A DNA stretch of 64,000 nt from the NCBI RefSeq assembly GCF_026735135.1, contig NZ_JAPQER010000001.1, forward strand, positions 751,500 through 815,499. The letters are read 5' to 3'. The DNA comes from Clostridium aestuarii. Lineage in GTDB: Bacteria; Bacillota; Clostridia; Clostridiales; Clostridiaceae. This document shows, piece after piece, positions 45,464-54,722 of this stretch (position 1 is its first letter; every line of letters begins with the position of its first letter). Position numbers and translations under genes: made by a program. Below the pieces are notes generated by a model. That model was not told the DNA's origin and searched no databases. It saw only the letters and a program-made list of their open reading frames with translations.

Positions 45464-45487
45464 TTTTTTGTGTTGTTTTGTGTTTTT
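45464..45487. promoter_or_regulatory. GTGT-rich direct repeat upstream of the YitT gene
   Basis: TTTTTTGTG and TTTTGTGT occur 11-12 bases apart, similar to the tandem units at site A but without the AAGTATT end. It lies about 90 bases upstream of the yitT-type start, near TTGACT. Membership in the same regulon is tentative. Confidence 0.4.
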
Positions 45488-45574
45488 AGTTGAATTTGAC
45501 TTGTTTTTTATTTTTCTACTTGATATGATATAGACCATAAAGAATGTAATTAGATTCTGTAAGGAGGAAATATT

Positions 45575-46459
45575 ATGCTATTAAAAAAAATAAACCGAGG
45601 AATTATAGATTATTTGATAGTTTATATTGGATGTATGATTCAAGCTTTTGCCGTTACCGCAATCTTAAAACCAAATGGATTAGTAGTAGGTGGTTTTACA
45701 GGGATTTCTCTTGTATTAGGGCAATTGATAAATGTTAACTATACTTTTATCTACTATACTTTATGTGTTTCCGTATTAATAATAGCTTGGCTTATTTTAG
45801 GTAAGAAGGAAGCTTTAAAAATTATACTTTTATCAACAACATACCCTATTATATTAATCTTGTTTGATAACTTAAATTTAAATTTTATTGATGCAAACTC
45901 TAATGATAAATTACTTTCTTGCATCTATTACGGAATCTTTGCAGGAATTGGATTAGGTTTAGTGTTGAAAAATGGATTTTCTCAAGGAAGTTCAGATACA
46001 GTCGCTAAAATCATTCATAAAAAATTTTTCCCTTTTATAAGTGTAAGTCAAATCTTACTCGTCATTGATATCTGTATACTTACACTATCTGGTTTTGTTT
46101 TTGGTCGAAATGCTGTATTATATGCAATTATTATGCAGATGATCTATGTAAAAACAGTTGATACAGTTCTATTTGGGTTTGGATCATCACTAGTAAAAAT
46201 GGTAATTGTCAGTACTAAAACTACTGAGATTTCAGATTACATTTTAAATAAAATTAATAAAGGGGTTAGTATTGGAAATATAACCGGTGCTCACTCTAAT
46301 AAATCTAAAACAAAAATTATTTCCGTTTGCTCTGCAAGAGAATCAATGCTTATTAAAAATTTTGTAGCTAAAATGGATAATGATGCCTTTATTAATGTTG
46401 TTCCTGTAATTTCTGCATGGGGGAAAGGATATGGACTTGATAATTTAGAAATAGATTAA
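45575..46459 (+). CDS. YitT family membrane protein
   Basis: A 294-residue protein with five or six N-terminal membrane segments (DUF161 repeats, with KPNGLVVGGFTGISLVLG and KNGFSQGSSDTVAKI) and a soluble C-terminal DUF2179 domain (about residues 210-290, with ISVCSARESMLIKNF). The family is widespread in Firmicutes and its transport substrate is not established; roles in export or stress have been suggested. TAAGGAGGAAATATT precedes the ATG. It is divergent from the MFS-epimerase operon and shares the long intergenic region with it. It ends at a strong terminator. Confidence 0.9.
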   Translation: MLLKKINRGIIDYLIVYIGCMIQAFAVTAILKPNGLVVGGFTGISLVLGQLINVNYTFIYYTLCVSVLIIAWLILGKKEALKIILLSTTYPIILILFDNLNLNFIDANSNDKLLSCIYYGIFAGIGLGLVLKNGFSQGSSDTVAKIIHKKFFPFISVSQILLVIDICILTLSGFVFGRNAVLYAIIMQMIYVKTVDTVLFGFGSSLVKMVIVSTKTTEISDYILNKINKGVSIGNITGAHSNKSKTKIISVCSARESMLIKNFVAKMDNDAFINVVPVISAWGKGYGLDNLEID

Positions 46460-46499
46460 ATAAGCTAAAAAATAAAGAGATGTATGTTTTAAATTTTAA

Positions 46500-46535
46500 A
46501 AATACTACTAGAAAAATCAATTTCTAGTAGTATTT
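46500..46535 (+). terminator. Terminator of the YitT gene
   Basis: AAATACTACTAGAAA pairs with TTTCTAGTAGTATTT over 15 bp with a 6-base loop. It is perfect and bidirectional in form. Confidence 0.88.
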
Positions 46536-46656
46536 CATAGTAGCATTCTAAATTACACAATTCTATCTATATTCTTTTAATAAATAATTTATTATCAACT
46601 TTTATTATAAAATAGTTATCCATATAATAAACTTTATATTTTAATTAAACATTATT

Positions 46657-47316
46657 TTATTGAACTTTTTGATCTTGAGTTCCATTTGTTTTTATTTTAT
46701 GTAACATACCTTGTGGTTCCGATCCCCAATTTTGATAATATATCCAATCTCCCTGCACCGCTGTGTATCCCTCATTATTAATGTTAGCAGAAGTATTTCC
46801 TATTTTATTTTTAACTTTTTCCTTTGTTATTGAACTTATTATACTTGAAAAATTTCCTTCTCCTGAACTGTTTATCGCTGATATTTCATACCAATATTTA
46901 GTAGACGGCATCAATCCTTTATCTGTATATGAAGTTCCCTTTGGTGTGTCAATTCTTACATATTTTCCATCTTTACTAAGTGAACGATAAATGTTATATG
47001 ATACAGCTTGAGATACTTTAGACCAACTAAGAGTAATATCATTAGTACCTACTTTTATTATATTTAACTCTTTAGGAACAGATGGTTTTGAAACTGAATC
47101 TTCAGTTTTTAATTGTCCATCTTTAAGCTCTAAATTTTGTTTATCTTCTTTAGGTGAGTTACTTAAACCAGTTGAGCTGTTACCTTGAGAATCATTTTTC
47201 TCATTTTCTTCTGGTTTTTCATTAGAATTTATATTTTCCTCTGTATTATTAGTTGTATTGTTATCTATACTGTTGTGTATATTATTTTCAATATTATTTC
47301 CATTAGTATGTCTGTG
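46657..47316 (-). pseudogene. Broken fibronectin-III / DUF5050-type surface protein
   Basis: An open stretch of 219 codons plus stop but no usable start: it begins right after an in-frame TAA and contains no ATG, GTG or TTG until codon 135. In order it holds an Asn/Glu/Ser-rich linker (about 65 residues), a fibronectin type III domain (DITLSWSKVSQAVSYNIYRS to TKYWYEISAINSSGEG), a second linker, and the start of a DUF5050-like repeat (AVQGDWIYYQNWGSEPQG) that stops early. Signal peptide and N-terminal domains are missing and the C-terminal repeat is truncated. It was probably a secreted protein. Confidence 0.72.
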
Positions 47317-47433
47317 TTAAACTTTCTTTTATATTACATTAAGTCCAATATTAATAATTACTTTTAATAATATTCAATTTACTATGAATTGTAGTGTTTA
47401 TTTGTTTTATTGTTTATGTATATAAATAAAAAT

Positions 47434-47477
47434 AGGCGTGTAAAATTGCTTTAAACTCAAAACAATCTTACACGCCC
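47434..47477 (-). terminator. Terminator of asnS
   Basis: GGCGTGTAA and TTACACGCC form a GC-rich stem extended by ATTG/CAAT after a mismatch, with T-rich sequence following on the minus strand. It starts about 30 bases after the asnS stop. Confidence 0.85.
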
Positions 47478-47505
47478 TATACCCTATTATTTAATTTAAA
47501 CTCTT

Positions 47506-48897
47506 CTAAAACTCTGCGTTTCCTGGAGTTCTTGGGAATGGTATTACATCTCTTATGTTACCCATTCCTGTTAAATACATGATTAGTCTTTCAAATCCAA
47601 GACCATATCCTGAGTGCTTAGTTTCTCCATATTTTCTAAGCTCTAAATACCACCAGTAATCTTCTTTGTTAAGTCCTATTTCTTTTATTTTATTTTCTAA
47701 TACATCAAGTCTTTCTTCCCTTTGGCTTCCACCTATAAGTTCACCTATTCCTGGCACAAGTAAGTCTGATGCTGCAACAGTTTTTCCATCTTCATTTAAT
47801 CTCATATAGAATGCTTTTATATCCTTTGGATAATCTGTAACAAATACAGGTTTTCCAAATATTTCTTCTGTTAAATATCTTTCGTGTTCTGTTTGAAGAT
47901 CAATTCCCCATTCTACTGGATATTCAAATTCATGCCCAGATTTTTGAAGAATTTCTACAGCTTCTGTATAAGTCACTCTTCCAAATTCAGAATCAGCAAC
48001 ATTATTTAATCTATCAAATAATCCTTTATCAATAAACTTATTGAAGAATTCCATTTCTTCTGGAGCATTTTCCATTACATACTTAATTACATATTTAATC
48101 ATTTCTTCTGCATTATCTAAATAATCATTTAATTCTGCAAAAGCCATTTCTGGTTCTATCATCCAAAATTCTGATGCATGTCTTGCTGTATTAGAATTTT
48201 CTGCTCTAAATGTAGGACCAAAAGTATAAACATTTCTAAATGCAAGAGCATATATTTCAGCTTCAAGCTGCCCACTTACAGTAAGGTTAGTTTCTTTCTC
48301 AAAGAAATCTTCTTTGCAATTCACATTTCCTTCTTCATCTTTTGGAACATTTTTTACATCTAATGTAGTTACTCTGAACATTTCTCCTGCACCTTCAGCA
48401 TCACTTCCAGTTATTATAGGAGTATTTACATATACAAATCCTTGTTCTTGGAAAAACTTATGTATAGCATATGCTGCAAGAGAACGAACTCTAAATACTG
48501 CTGAAAAAGTATTACTTCTTGGTCTTAAATGCGCTATTTCTCTTAAATACTCAAGAGTATGTCTTTTCTTTTGAAGTGGATAATCTGCATCTGATTTTCC
48601 TTCTAATATAATTTTTTTAGCATGAATTTCAAAAGGTTGTTTTGCTCCTTCTGTTAATACAACCTCTCCTTCTACACTTATACTTGAACTAATAGCAAAT
48701 TTAGCTATTTCTTTAAAGTTTTCTAAACTTTGATCAAATACAACTTGAGTGTTTTTAAAAAAACTTCCATCATTAACTTCTATAAATCCAAATTTATTTG
48801 AAGCTCTTAATGTTCTAATCCATCCTGAAATTTTCACTTCTTTACCAACAAATTTATCAGTTTCTCTGTAAAGCTGTTTAATCAATATATTTTCCAT
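47506..48897 (-). CDS. asnS: Asparaginyl-tRNA synthetase
   Basis: Class II synthetase that charges tRNA-Asn. The 463-residue protein has an N-terminal OB anticodon-binding domain (about residues 15-100, [21 protein letters not shown]) and a class II catalytic core with motif 2 in [20 protein letters not shown] and motif 3 in [37 protein letters not shown] is typical of AsnRS. TGAGGAGGAGTAAGTT precedes the ATG. An upstream T-box leader controls it, so expression should rise when tRNA-Asn is uncharged. Confidence 0.96.
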   Translation of the reverse strand: MENILIKQLYRETDKFVGKEVKISGWIRTLRASNKFGFIEVNDGSFFKNTQVVFDQSLENFKEIAKFAISSSISVEGEVVLTEGAKQPFEIHAKKIILEGKSDADYPLQKKRHTLEYLREIAHLRPRSNTFSAVFRVRSLAAYAIHKFFQEQGFVYVNTPIITGSDAEGAGEMFRVTTLDVKNVPKDEEGNVNCKEDFFEKETNLTVSGQLEAEIYALAFRNVYTFGPTFRAENSNTARHASEFWMIEPEMAFAELNDYLDNAEEMIKYVIKYVMENAPEEMEFFNKFIDKGLFDRLNNVADSEFGRVTYTEAVEILQKSGHEFEYPVEWGIDLQTEHERYLTEEIFGKPVFVTDYPKDIKAFYMRLNEDGKTVAASDLLVPGIGELIGGSQREERLDVLENKIKEIGLNKEDYWWYLELRKYGETKHSGYGLGFERLIMYLTGMGNIRDVIPFPRTPGNAEF

Positions 48898-48943
48898 AAC
48901 TTACTCCTCCTCAATATTCTTATTTTACTCTTAAAAACAAATA

Positions 48944-49215
48944 AAAAACCCTCATCCTAAAAATGTTAGGACGAAGGTTACATATCCGTGGTACCACCTA
49001 ATTTGTCATATACAATATGACCACTCTTCAAAAGTACTATACAATACTTTCCAGTTGTTAACGGCCTGGTTCCGTCTAAGCCTACTTTCAAAATTGATTT
49101 CGGTTAGAGATTCCAAGGTGTTCTTCAGCATAGACTTCATACTAACCTTTCACCCTCGTTAGTTCGCTATAAATCCGACTCTATACTTACTCTCCTCTTC
49201 ACTATCTTTGAAGCT
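48944..49215 (-). promoter_or_regulatory. T-box leader of asnS, candidate specifier AAC
   Basis: Minus-strand leader with the T-box core GGTGGTACCACGG (48986-48998), an antiterminator, and a terminator hairpin AACCTTCGTCCT / AGGATGAGGGTT with T-run at 48948-48982. The 5' stem I region contains GAAGAACACC. The AAC triplet at 49120-49122, followed by A, is in a plausible specifier-loop position and matches an Asn codon. Uncharged tRNA-Asn binding would favour read-through into asnS. The fold was judged by eye. Confidence 0.92.
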
Positions 49216-49481
49216 TTTATAAATATTAACTTATTTTTTATACAAAATAACAATTTATATAAGATTATAATATTAAACAAAATATATGTCAACATAAAAG
49301 AATATTTAAAGGAAGAATAATGTCAATCTAACAATTTTTATAGTATGCTTATGTTGTATAAGTATATTTAATATTACATAAATATACTTATTTCTTAATA
49401 TATTTGTATATATCAATTATTTATTATTACATATATGTAAATAATTTGATATAATAATTTATAGCTAATAGGAGGTTTTTT

Positions 49482-50414
49482 ATGAATTTAATTGATTTTC
49501 ACTGTGATACTGTTTCTAAAATATATAACGATAATACTGAGCTCTTTGAAAATAAATATAGTGTAGATATAAACAAATTAAAAAAAGGAAATTGTGCAGC
49601 TCAATTTTTCGCGCTTTTTATAGAGTTAGACAAGGTTAAAAATCCTCTTCAATATACTCTAAAAATGCTGGATAAATTCTATATAGAATTAGAAAAAAAT
49701 ATAGATTACATAGCCTTAGCAAGAAACTATGATGAACTTATAAAAAATAAATCAGATAATAAAATTTCTGCTTTTTTGACCATAGAAGAAGGTGCTGCAC
49801 TTAAAGGTGATTTATCTAATCTTCGAAATTTTCATAGATTAGGCATTAAGCTTATTACTCTTACCTGGAATTTTCCTAATGAAATAGGCTATCCAAATTG
49901 TAATTCAAAGTATATGAATAAAGGTCTCACCCCTTTTGGATATGAATTAATTGAAGAAATGAATAATTTAAATATGATAATTGATGTTTCTCATTTATCT
50001 GATGGTGGTTTTTTTGACGTATGTAGACTTAGCAAAACACCATTCATAGCTTCTCATTCTAATGCAAGGACAATTACCAACCATCCAAGAAATTTAAGTG
50101 ATGAAATGATAAAACTTCTTGCTAAAAAAGGTGGAGTAATGGGATTAAATTTTTATGGCAATTTTCTTGGCGGAAATGATTTTAGTAAAATTGAGGATAT
50201 GATAAGACATATAAAACATATTAAAAATATAGGTGGTATAGATGTTATATCCTTAGGTACGGATTTTGATGGTATAGATTCTAATTTGGAAATAAAAAAT
50301 ACTGGAGAAATAAACAAATTAATTTCTGCACTACAAAAAAATAATTTTTCCGAATCTGAAATTGAAAAAATATTTTATAAAAATGCTTTAAGATTTTTAA
50401 AGGAAATAAACTAG
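49482..50414 (+). CDS. Membrane dipeptidase (peptidase family M19)
   Basis: Zinc dipeptidase of the renal-dipeptidase family, 310 residues, which hydrolyses dipeptides, often with a D- or dehydro residue at the C-terminal position. Metal ligands are visible: His-x-Asp in LIDFHCDTVS, Glu in LTIEEGAAL, His in DVSHLSDGG and His in IASHSNARTI. The typical GTDFDGID closes the active site. No signal peptide is seen, so it is cytoplasmic. AGGAGG precedes the ATG. The upstream 260 bases are divergent from the asnS T-box. Confidence 0.92.
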   Translation: MNLIDFHCDTVSKIYNDNTELFENKYSVDINKLKKGNCAAQFFALFIELDKVKNPLQYTLKMLDKFYIELEKNIDYIALARNYDELIKNKSDNKISAFLTIEEGAALKGDLSNLRNFHRLGIKLITLTWNFPNEIGYPNCNSKYMNKGLTPFGYELIEEMNNLNMIIDVSHLSDGGFFDVCRLSKTPFIASHSNARTITNHPRNLSDEMIKLLAKKGGVMGLNFYGNFLGGNDFSKIEDMIRHIKHIKNIGGIDVISLGTDFDGIDSNLEIKNTGEINKLISALQKNNFSESEIEKIFYKNALRFLKEIN

Positions 50415-50499
50415 TTAAAACATTGAAAAACATTATAGATAAGCTTCATACCACATATAATAATATAAATGATTTTAATAAATCTTTGGGGGATTAATT

Positions 50500-50769
50500 A
50501 TGTATAGTTTAAAAAATTACTCAGAAGAAATTGTTGACCACTTACTCAATAAAATACTGAAGGAATATAACAACATCTGTAAATGCGATAAATGCAAACT
50601 GGATATTAAAGCTTATGCATTGAACTCTATAAAACCTAAGTACATTGTTACAGAACAGGGAGAAATTTATACTAGAGCTCTACATGAAATAAATAAACAA
50701 GAAGTTATAAATATAACTAACGCTATCATGCAAGCCATAGAAGTTGTTAGTAATAACCCTAAACATTAA
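50500..50769 (+). CDS. ComFB-like protein
   Basis: An 89-residue protein matching the late-competence ComFB family: NYSEEIVDHLLNKIL, a Cys cluster NICKCDKCKLDIKAYALN, and then KPKYIVTEQGEIYTRAL. The Cys pattern C-x-C-x-x-C (residues about 27-32) may bind a metal. Its role in competence is unclear even in Bacillus; some homologues bind cyclic dinucleotides. A GGGGGATT site precedes the ATG. It lies 85 bases after the dipeptidase gene on the same strand and ends at a perfect palindrome. Confidence 0.82.
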   Translation: MYSLKNYSEEIVDHLLNKILKEYNNICKCDKCKLDIKAYALNSIKPKYIVTEQGEIYTRALHEINKQEVINITNAIMQAIEVVSNNPKH

Positions 50770-50790
50770 TATACAAATATTTAGGATTAA

Positions 50791-50820
50791 AAACTGCATA
50801 ATTTTGAAATTATGCAGTTT
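50791..50820. terminator. Bidirectional terminator between comFB-like and malic enzyme genes
   Basis: AAACTGCATAATTT and its exact complement, separated by two bases, lie between two convergent stop codons with A and T runs on either side. Confidence 0.88.
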
Positions 50821-50850
50821 CCTCTTTTATTATTTTAAATTTAGTATAAT

Positions 50851-52074
50851 TTATTTTACTAATTGTCTTGTATGTTCTGCTACCCATTCTGGAGTAACTT
50901 TATTGTTTCTAGCTATTCCAGTTTCAATAGCTACCTTTGCTACACTAGCTGCAACATTAGGTGCTATGTCTAAATTAAATGCTTTTGGAATTATGTATTC
51001 TTCACTAAGTTCTTCTTCTGATACCATTTCTGCAATTGCTTTTGCTGTTGCTATTTTCATCTCTTCGCTTATTTCTTTTGCTCTAACATCTAATGCTCCT
51101 CTAAATATCCCTGGGAATGCCAAAACATTATTTATTTGATTTGGATAATCAGACCTTCCTGTAGCAACTACTCTTGCTCCTCCAACCTTAGCTTCATCTG
51201 GTGTGATTTCTGGCACAGGGTTTGCCATTGCAAATACAATAGCATCTTTATTCATAGTTGATACCATTTGTGCATTTAAAACATTAGGCCCAGAAACTCC
51301 TATAAATACATCTTTTTCTTTTACTATTTCTTTTAGGATTCCCTTTTCAAAGTTTCTATTAGTAACCTTAGCTATTTCCGCTTGTGCTTCATTCATCCAT
51401 TCTGCACCTTCAACTAAAGCTCCCATTTTATCACACATAACTATGTTTTTAGCACCAGCTAAAAGTAACAACTTACAAATCGAAATCCCTGCTGACCCAG
51501 CTCCATTTATAACTATTTTTACTTGTTCTAAATTTTTCTTTACTAACTTTATTGCATTCAAAAGTCCTGCTAAAACTACTATAGCAGTACCATGCTGATC
51601 ATCATGAAATACTGGAATATCCAGTTCTTCCTTTAATCTTTTTTCTATTTCAAAACATTCTGGAGCTTTTATATCTTCTAAATTAATTCCGCCAAAGCTA
51701 GGTTCCATTATTTTGACAGTCTCAATTATTTTATCTACATCTTTAGTGTCCAAACATATTGGAAATGCATCTACCCCTGCAAATGCTTTAAATAAAACAG
51801 CTTTTCCTTCCATAACAGGTAATCCCGCACTTGCTCCTATATCACCTAATCCTAAAACTGCAGTACCATTTGTAACAACTGCTACCCAATTTCCTTTTGA
51901 TGTATAGTCATAAATAGTATTATAATCCTTATTAATTTCTAAACATGGCTCAGCAACTCCTGGAGTATAGGCAAGAGCTAAATCCTCAGCATTTTTTACA
52001 GGAACCTTACAATTTATAGATATTTTACCTTGGTTATCTTTATGAAGGTTTAGTGCTTTTTCTTTTAAATCCAC
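50851..52074 (-). CDS. Malic enzyme (NAD(P)-dependent malate dehydrogenase, decarboxylating)
   Basis: Converts malate to pyruvate and CO2 with reduction of NAD(P). This is the short bacterial form of 407 residues. It has the catalytic Tyr in LAYTPGVAEPCLEI, the catalytic Lys region in VMEGKAVLFKAFAGV, divalent-metal Asp residues in FHDDQHGTAIVV, and the dinucleotide fold VINGAGSAGISICKLLL. The start is GTG, eight bases after AGGAG. Cofactor choice cannot be set firmly by eye; the Asp after the second strand (MCDKMGALV) favours NAD. It appears to be transcribed alone. Confidence 0.93.
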   Translation of the reverse strand: MDLKEKALNLHKDNQGKISINCKVPVKNAEDLALAYTPGVAEPCLEINKDYNTIYDYTSKGNWVAVVTNGTAVLGLGDIGASAGLPVMEGKAVLFKAFAGVDAFPICLDTKDVDKIIETVKIMEPSFGGINLEDIKAPECFEIEKRLKEELDIPVFHDDQHGTAIVVLAGLLNAIKLVKKNLEQVKIVINGAGSAGISICKLLLLAGAKNIVMCDKMGALVEGAEWMNEAQAEIAKVTNRNFEKGILKEIVKEKDVFIGVSGPNVLNAQMVSTMNKDAIVFAMANPVPEITPDEAKVGGARVVATGRSDYPNQINNVLAFPGIFRGALDVRAKEISEEMKIATAKAIAEMVSEEELSEEYIIPKAFNLDIAPNVAASVAKVAIETGIARNNKVTPEWVAEHTRQLVK

Positions 52075-52318
52075 AAAATCAACTCCTAAACTTTAGTTTT
52101 TTTATTTAAATTTTCTTTTTTAAGAAAACATTAAAATCTTTATAAAAATTATAACATAGTTGAAAAAATATCCTACAGTAATTTTATACTAACTATATTT
52201 TTTTACAGATAAATGTTATATTATAACAAAATCCTTTTTTTAATTTCATACAGTAATATTGTTTAAGTATGAAAAATATCCAATTTGGAAATTTTAATTT
52301 TATATAAGGGGTGATTTT

Positions 52319-54007
52319 ATGGATTATAAAAAAAATTATGACCAATGGTTAAACAATGAGTTCTTTGACAAAAAAACAAAAGAAGAATTAAAAGCCTTAA
52401 AAGATGAAAAAGAAATTGAAGATAGATTCTATAAAGATTTAGAATTTGGAACTGCTGGACTTCGAGGTAAAATTGGTGCAGGAACAAATAGAATGAACAT
52501 ATATAACGTATCAAAAGTTACTCAAGGTATTGCTGATTTCATAGTTGAAAAAGGTAAAGAATACATGGACAGAGGTGTAGCTATAGCTTATGATTGCAGA
52601 CACTACTCAAAAGAATTTTCAAAAACCGCTGCGCTTGTACTTGCTGCTAACGGAATTAAAGCTTATTTATTTGAAGATTTACGTCCAACTCCTGAACTTT
52701 CTTTTGCTGTAAGAAGACTAAATACTGCTGCTGGAATAGTAATTACTGCAAGCCATAATCCAAAAGATTACAATGGATATAAGGTTTACTGGGAAGATGG
52801 TGCACAAATACTTTCACATGTTGCAACTGCTATAACAGAAAAAATAAATAAAATAGAAAAATTTGAAGATGTACAAAAAATAAGTGAAACTGAAGCTTTG
52901 GAAAAAGGTATTCTTCAAATATTAGGCAAGGAAATCGATGATGAATACGTAGAAAAAGTAAAGGGCTTAAAAATACGTGATAACATCGATAAAGATATCA
53001 AAATACTTTATACGCCTTTAAACGGCACAGGAAATATACTAGTACGACGTGTACTTAAAGAAAGAGGCTTTAAAAATATTGCAGTTGTGCCTGAACAAGA
53101 AAAACCTGATCCGAACTTTACAACAGTTGATTATCCTAATCCTGAAGATACTAGAGCCTTTGAATACGCTGAAAAATTAGGTAAAAAAATTGATGCTGAA
53201 CTTCTAATTGCAACTGATCCTGATTGTGACAGATTAGCTATAGAAGTTAGAGATTCTAATGGAGAATATATTTCTTTTAACGGAAATCAAACTGGAGCAA
53301 TATTAATAAAATATATCGTTGAAGGTATGCACGAGATGGGTACTTTGCCACAAAACGCAGCAATAGTAAAGTCCATTGTAACTGGTGACCTTGGAAAAGT
53401 TATTGCTGAAAAATATGGAGTTACTACTTTTGAAGCCCTTACTGGATTTAAAAATATTTGTGGCAAAATTCCTCAATTTGAAAAGACAGGAGAATACCAA
53501 TTTATATTTGGTTATGAGGAAAGCATAGGTTATAACACGGGCACCTTTGTTAGAGATAAAGATGGAGTTAGTTCCGCAATGCTTTTGTGTGAAGCTGCTG
53601 CTTACTATAAAACTAAAGGTAAAACTCTTTTAGATATATTAAATGAAGTTTTTCAAAAACACGGTTATTATAAGGAAAAACAAATTTCTCTTGTACTTGA
53701 AGGAATAGAAGGAAAGAAAAGAATAGCTAGAATGATGGAAGGCTACAGAAAAGATTTTCCAAAACAAATAGGAAAACTTAAAGTATCAAAGTTTATAGAT
53801 TATTTAAAGGGATATGAAGATATTTCTCCTTCAAATGTTTTAAAATTTTATTTAGAAGATGGAAGCTGGTATGCAGTTCGTCCTTCTGGTACAGAACCTA
53901 AAATAAAAATATATATCTATACAAAAGGTAATACTTTAGAAGAATCTAATAAAAATCTAGAAATGTTAGAACAAATAGTTATAACCAAACTTAATTCAAT
54001 AGAATAA
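52319..54007 (+). CDS. pgm: Phosphoglucomutase (alpha-D-phosphohexomutase family)
   Basis: Interconverts glucose 1-phosphate and glucose 6-phosphate (and possibly mannose or deoxyribose phosphates). The 562-residue protein shows the phosphoserine loop VITASHNPKDYNGYKVYWED, the metal loop LIATDPDCDRLAIEV, the sugar loop FGYEESIGYNTGTFV and the phosphate loop RPSGTEPKIKIYIYT. It is of the long PgcA type. AAGGGGTGA precedes the ATG. It supplies or drains the glucose 1-phosphate pool used by glgA and glgP at 11-15 kb. It ends at a hairpin terminator. Confidence 0.94.
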   Translation: MDYKKNYDQWLNNEFFDKKTKEELKALKDEKEIEDRFYKDLEFGTAGLRGKIGAGTNRMNIYNVSKVTQGIADFIVEKGKEYMDRGVAIAYDCRHYSKEFSKTAALVLAANGIKAYLFEDLRPTPELSFAVRRLNTAAGIVITASHNPKDYNGYKVYWEDGAQILSHVATAITEKINKIEKFEDVQKISETEALEKGILQILGKEIDDEYVEKVKGLKIRDNIDKDIKILYTPLNGTGNILVRRVLKERGFKNIAVVPEQEKPDPNFTTVDYPNPEDTRAFEYAEKLGKKIDAELLIATDPDCDRLAIEVRDSNGEYISFNGNQTGAILIKYIVEGMHEMGTLPQNAAIVKSIVTGDLGKVIAEKYGVTTFEALTGFKNICGKIPQFEKTGEYQFIFGYEESIGYNTGTFVRDKDGVSSAMLLCEAAAYYKTKGKTLLDILNEVFQKHGYYKEKQISLVLEGIEGKKRIARMMEGYRKDFPKQIGKLKVSKFIDYLKGYEDISPSNVLKFYLEDGSWYAVRPSGTEPKIKIYIYTKGNTLEESNKNLEMLEQIVITKLNSIE

Positions 54008-54019
54008 TATGTTTTTATA

Positions 54020-54059
54020 AAATAAAATCTATGCTTTTTCATAAGTATGGATTTTATTT
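54020..54059 (+). terminator. Terminator of pgm
   Basis: AAATAAAATCTATGC pairs over 15 positions with GTATGGATTTTATTT, two G-U wobbles, then TTTTATTT. The pairing is complete only on the plus strand. Confidence 0.8.
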
Positions 54060-54127
54060 TTATTTCACTTCTAAAATACATAAAACCCCATTTGTTACCA
54101 TATAATATTACCGAGGTGATTTACCTA

Positions 54128-54688
54128 ATGTCAGGTTCAAACGAAAAAATCAAAGAAAATTTCATCATATCCTTTTTTTTCATCATTTTAAATTTTCTCG
54201 TTTTAGTTTTATTTAATGACTATATTAATCCTGTTAATAGAAAATATATGTTTTTCATTAATATGCTTATTACCTTCCCTTGTATCTATTACATTTATAG
54301 AGATTTAAAGGTTTTAATTTATCTTTCCTCAAAATTTTCTTATCTAGATAAATTCTTTGGCTTATATATGTTCTTTATGTGTTTAGTTTGTGTCTTCAAT
54401 AGCTATATATCTGTTTTAGATAAAACTGAAGTATTGAATAACATTCTATATATACTTTCTTGTATTCTTCCTTTATATAGTTTTTTTGTTATTTTATCTG
54501 CTCATCTACTGTCATTTTATAGAAAATTAAAAATACCTTCTGTAACTTTATATTTTTATACAGTTTTAGCTTTTGCATTAATTTCTATTAGTTTTATTAT
54601 TACATTCTTAGGAAATCTATTTTTATGCATTTCTTATCTTTCTTTAAATTTTATGTTTTTAAAGCTCTCTAAATCTGAAGAAATATAA
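54128..54688 (+). CDS. Hypothetical integral membrane protein
   Basis: A 186-residue protein with five or six hydrophobic segments and short polar loops, starting MSGSNEKIKENF after GAGGTGA. An upstream extension of 27 codons would overlap the pgm terminator and has no ribosome site. It is rich in Phe, Leu, Ser and Tyr, with a short charged C-terminus (KLSKSEEI). I recognise no family or motif. It lies downstream of pgm but is separated from it by a strong terminator, so it is probably its own unit. The convergent potD gene shares its terminator. Confidence 0.6.
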   Translation: MSGSNEKIKENFIISFFFIILNFLVLVLFNDYINPVNRKYMFFINMLITFPCIYYIYRDLKVLIYLSSKFSYLDKFFGLYMFFMCLVCVFNSYISVLDKTEVLNNILYILSCILPLYSFFVILSAHLLSFYRKLKIPSVTLYFYTVLAFALISISFIITFLGNLFLCISYLSLNFMFLKLSKSEEI

Positions 54689-54722
54689 TATAAGAAAAGT
54701 GCAATGCACTTTTCTTATATTA
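54686..54722. terminator. Bidirectional terminator overlapping two stop codons
   Basis: TAATATAAGAAAAGTGCA and TGCACTTTTCTTATATTA are exact complements around a single base. The palindrome reaches both the membrane-protein stop and the potD stop, so it serves convergent genes. Confidence 0.88.
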
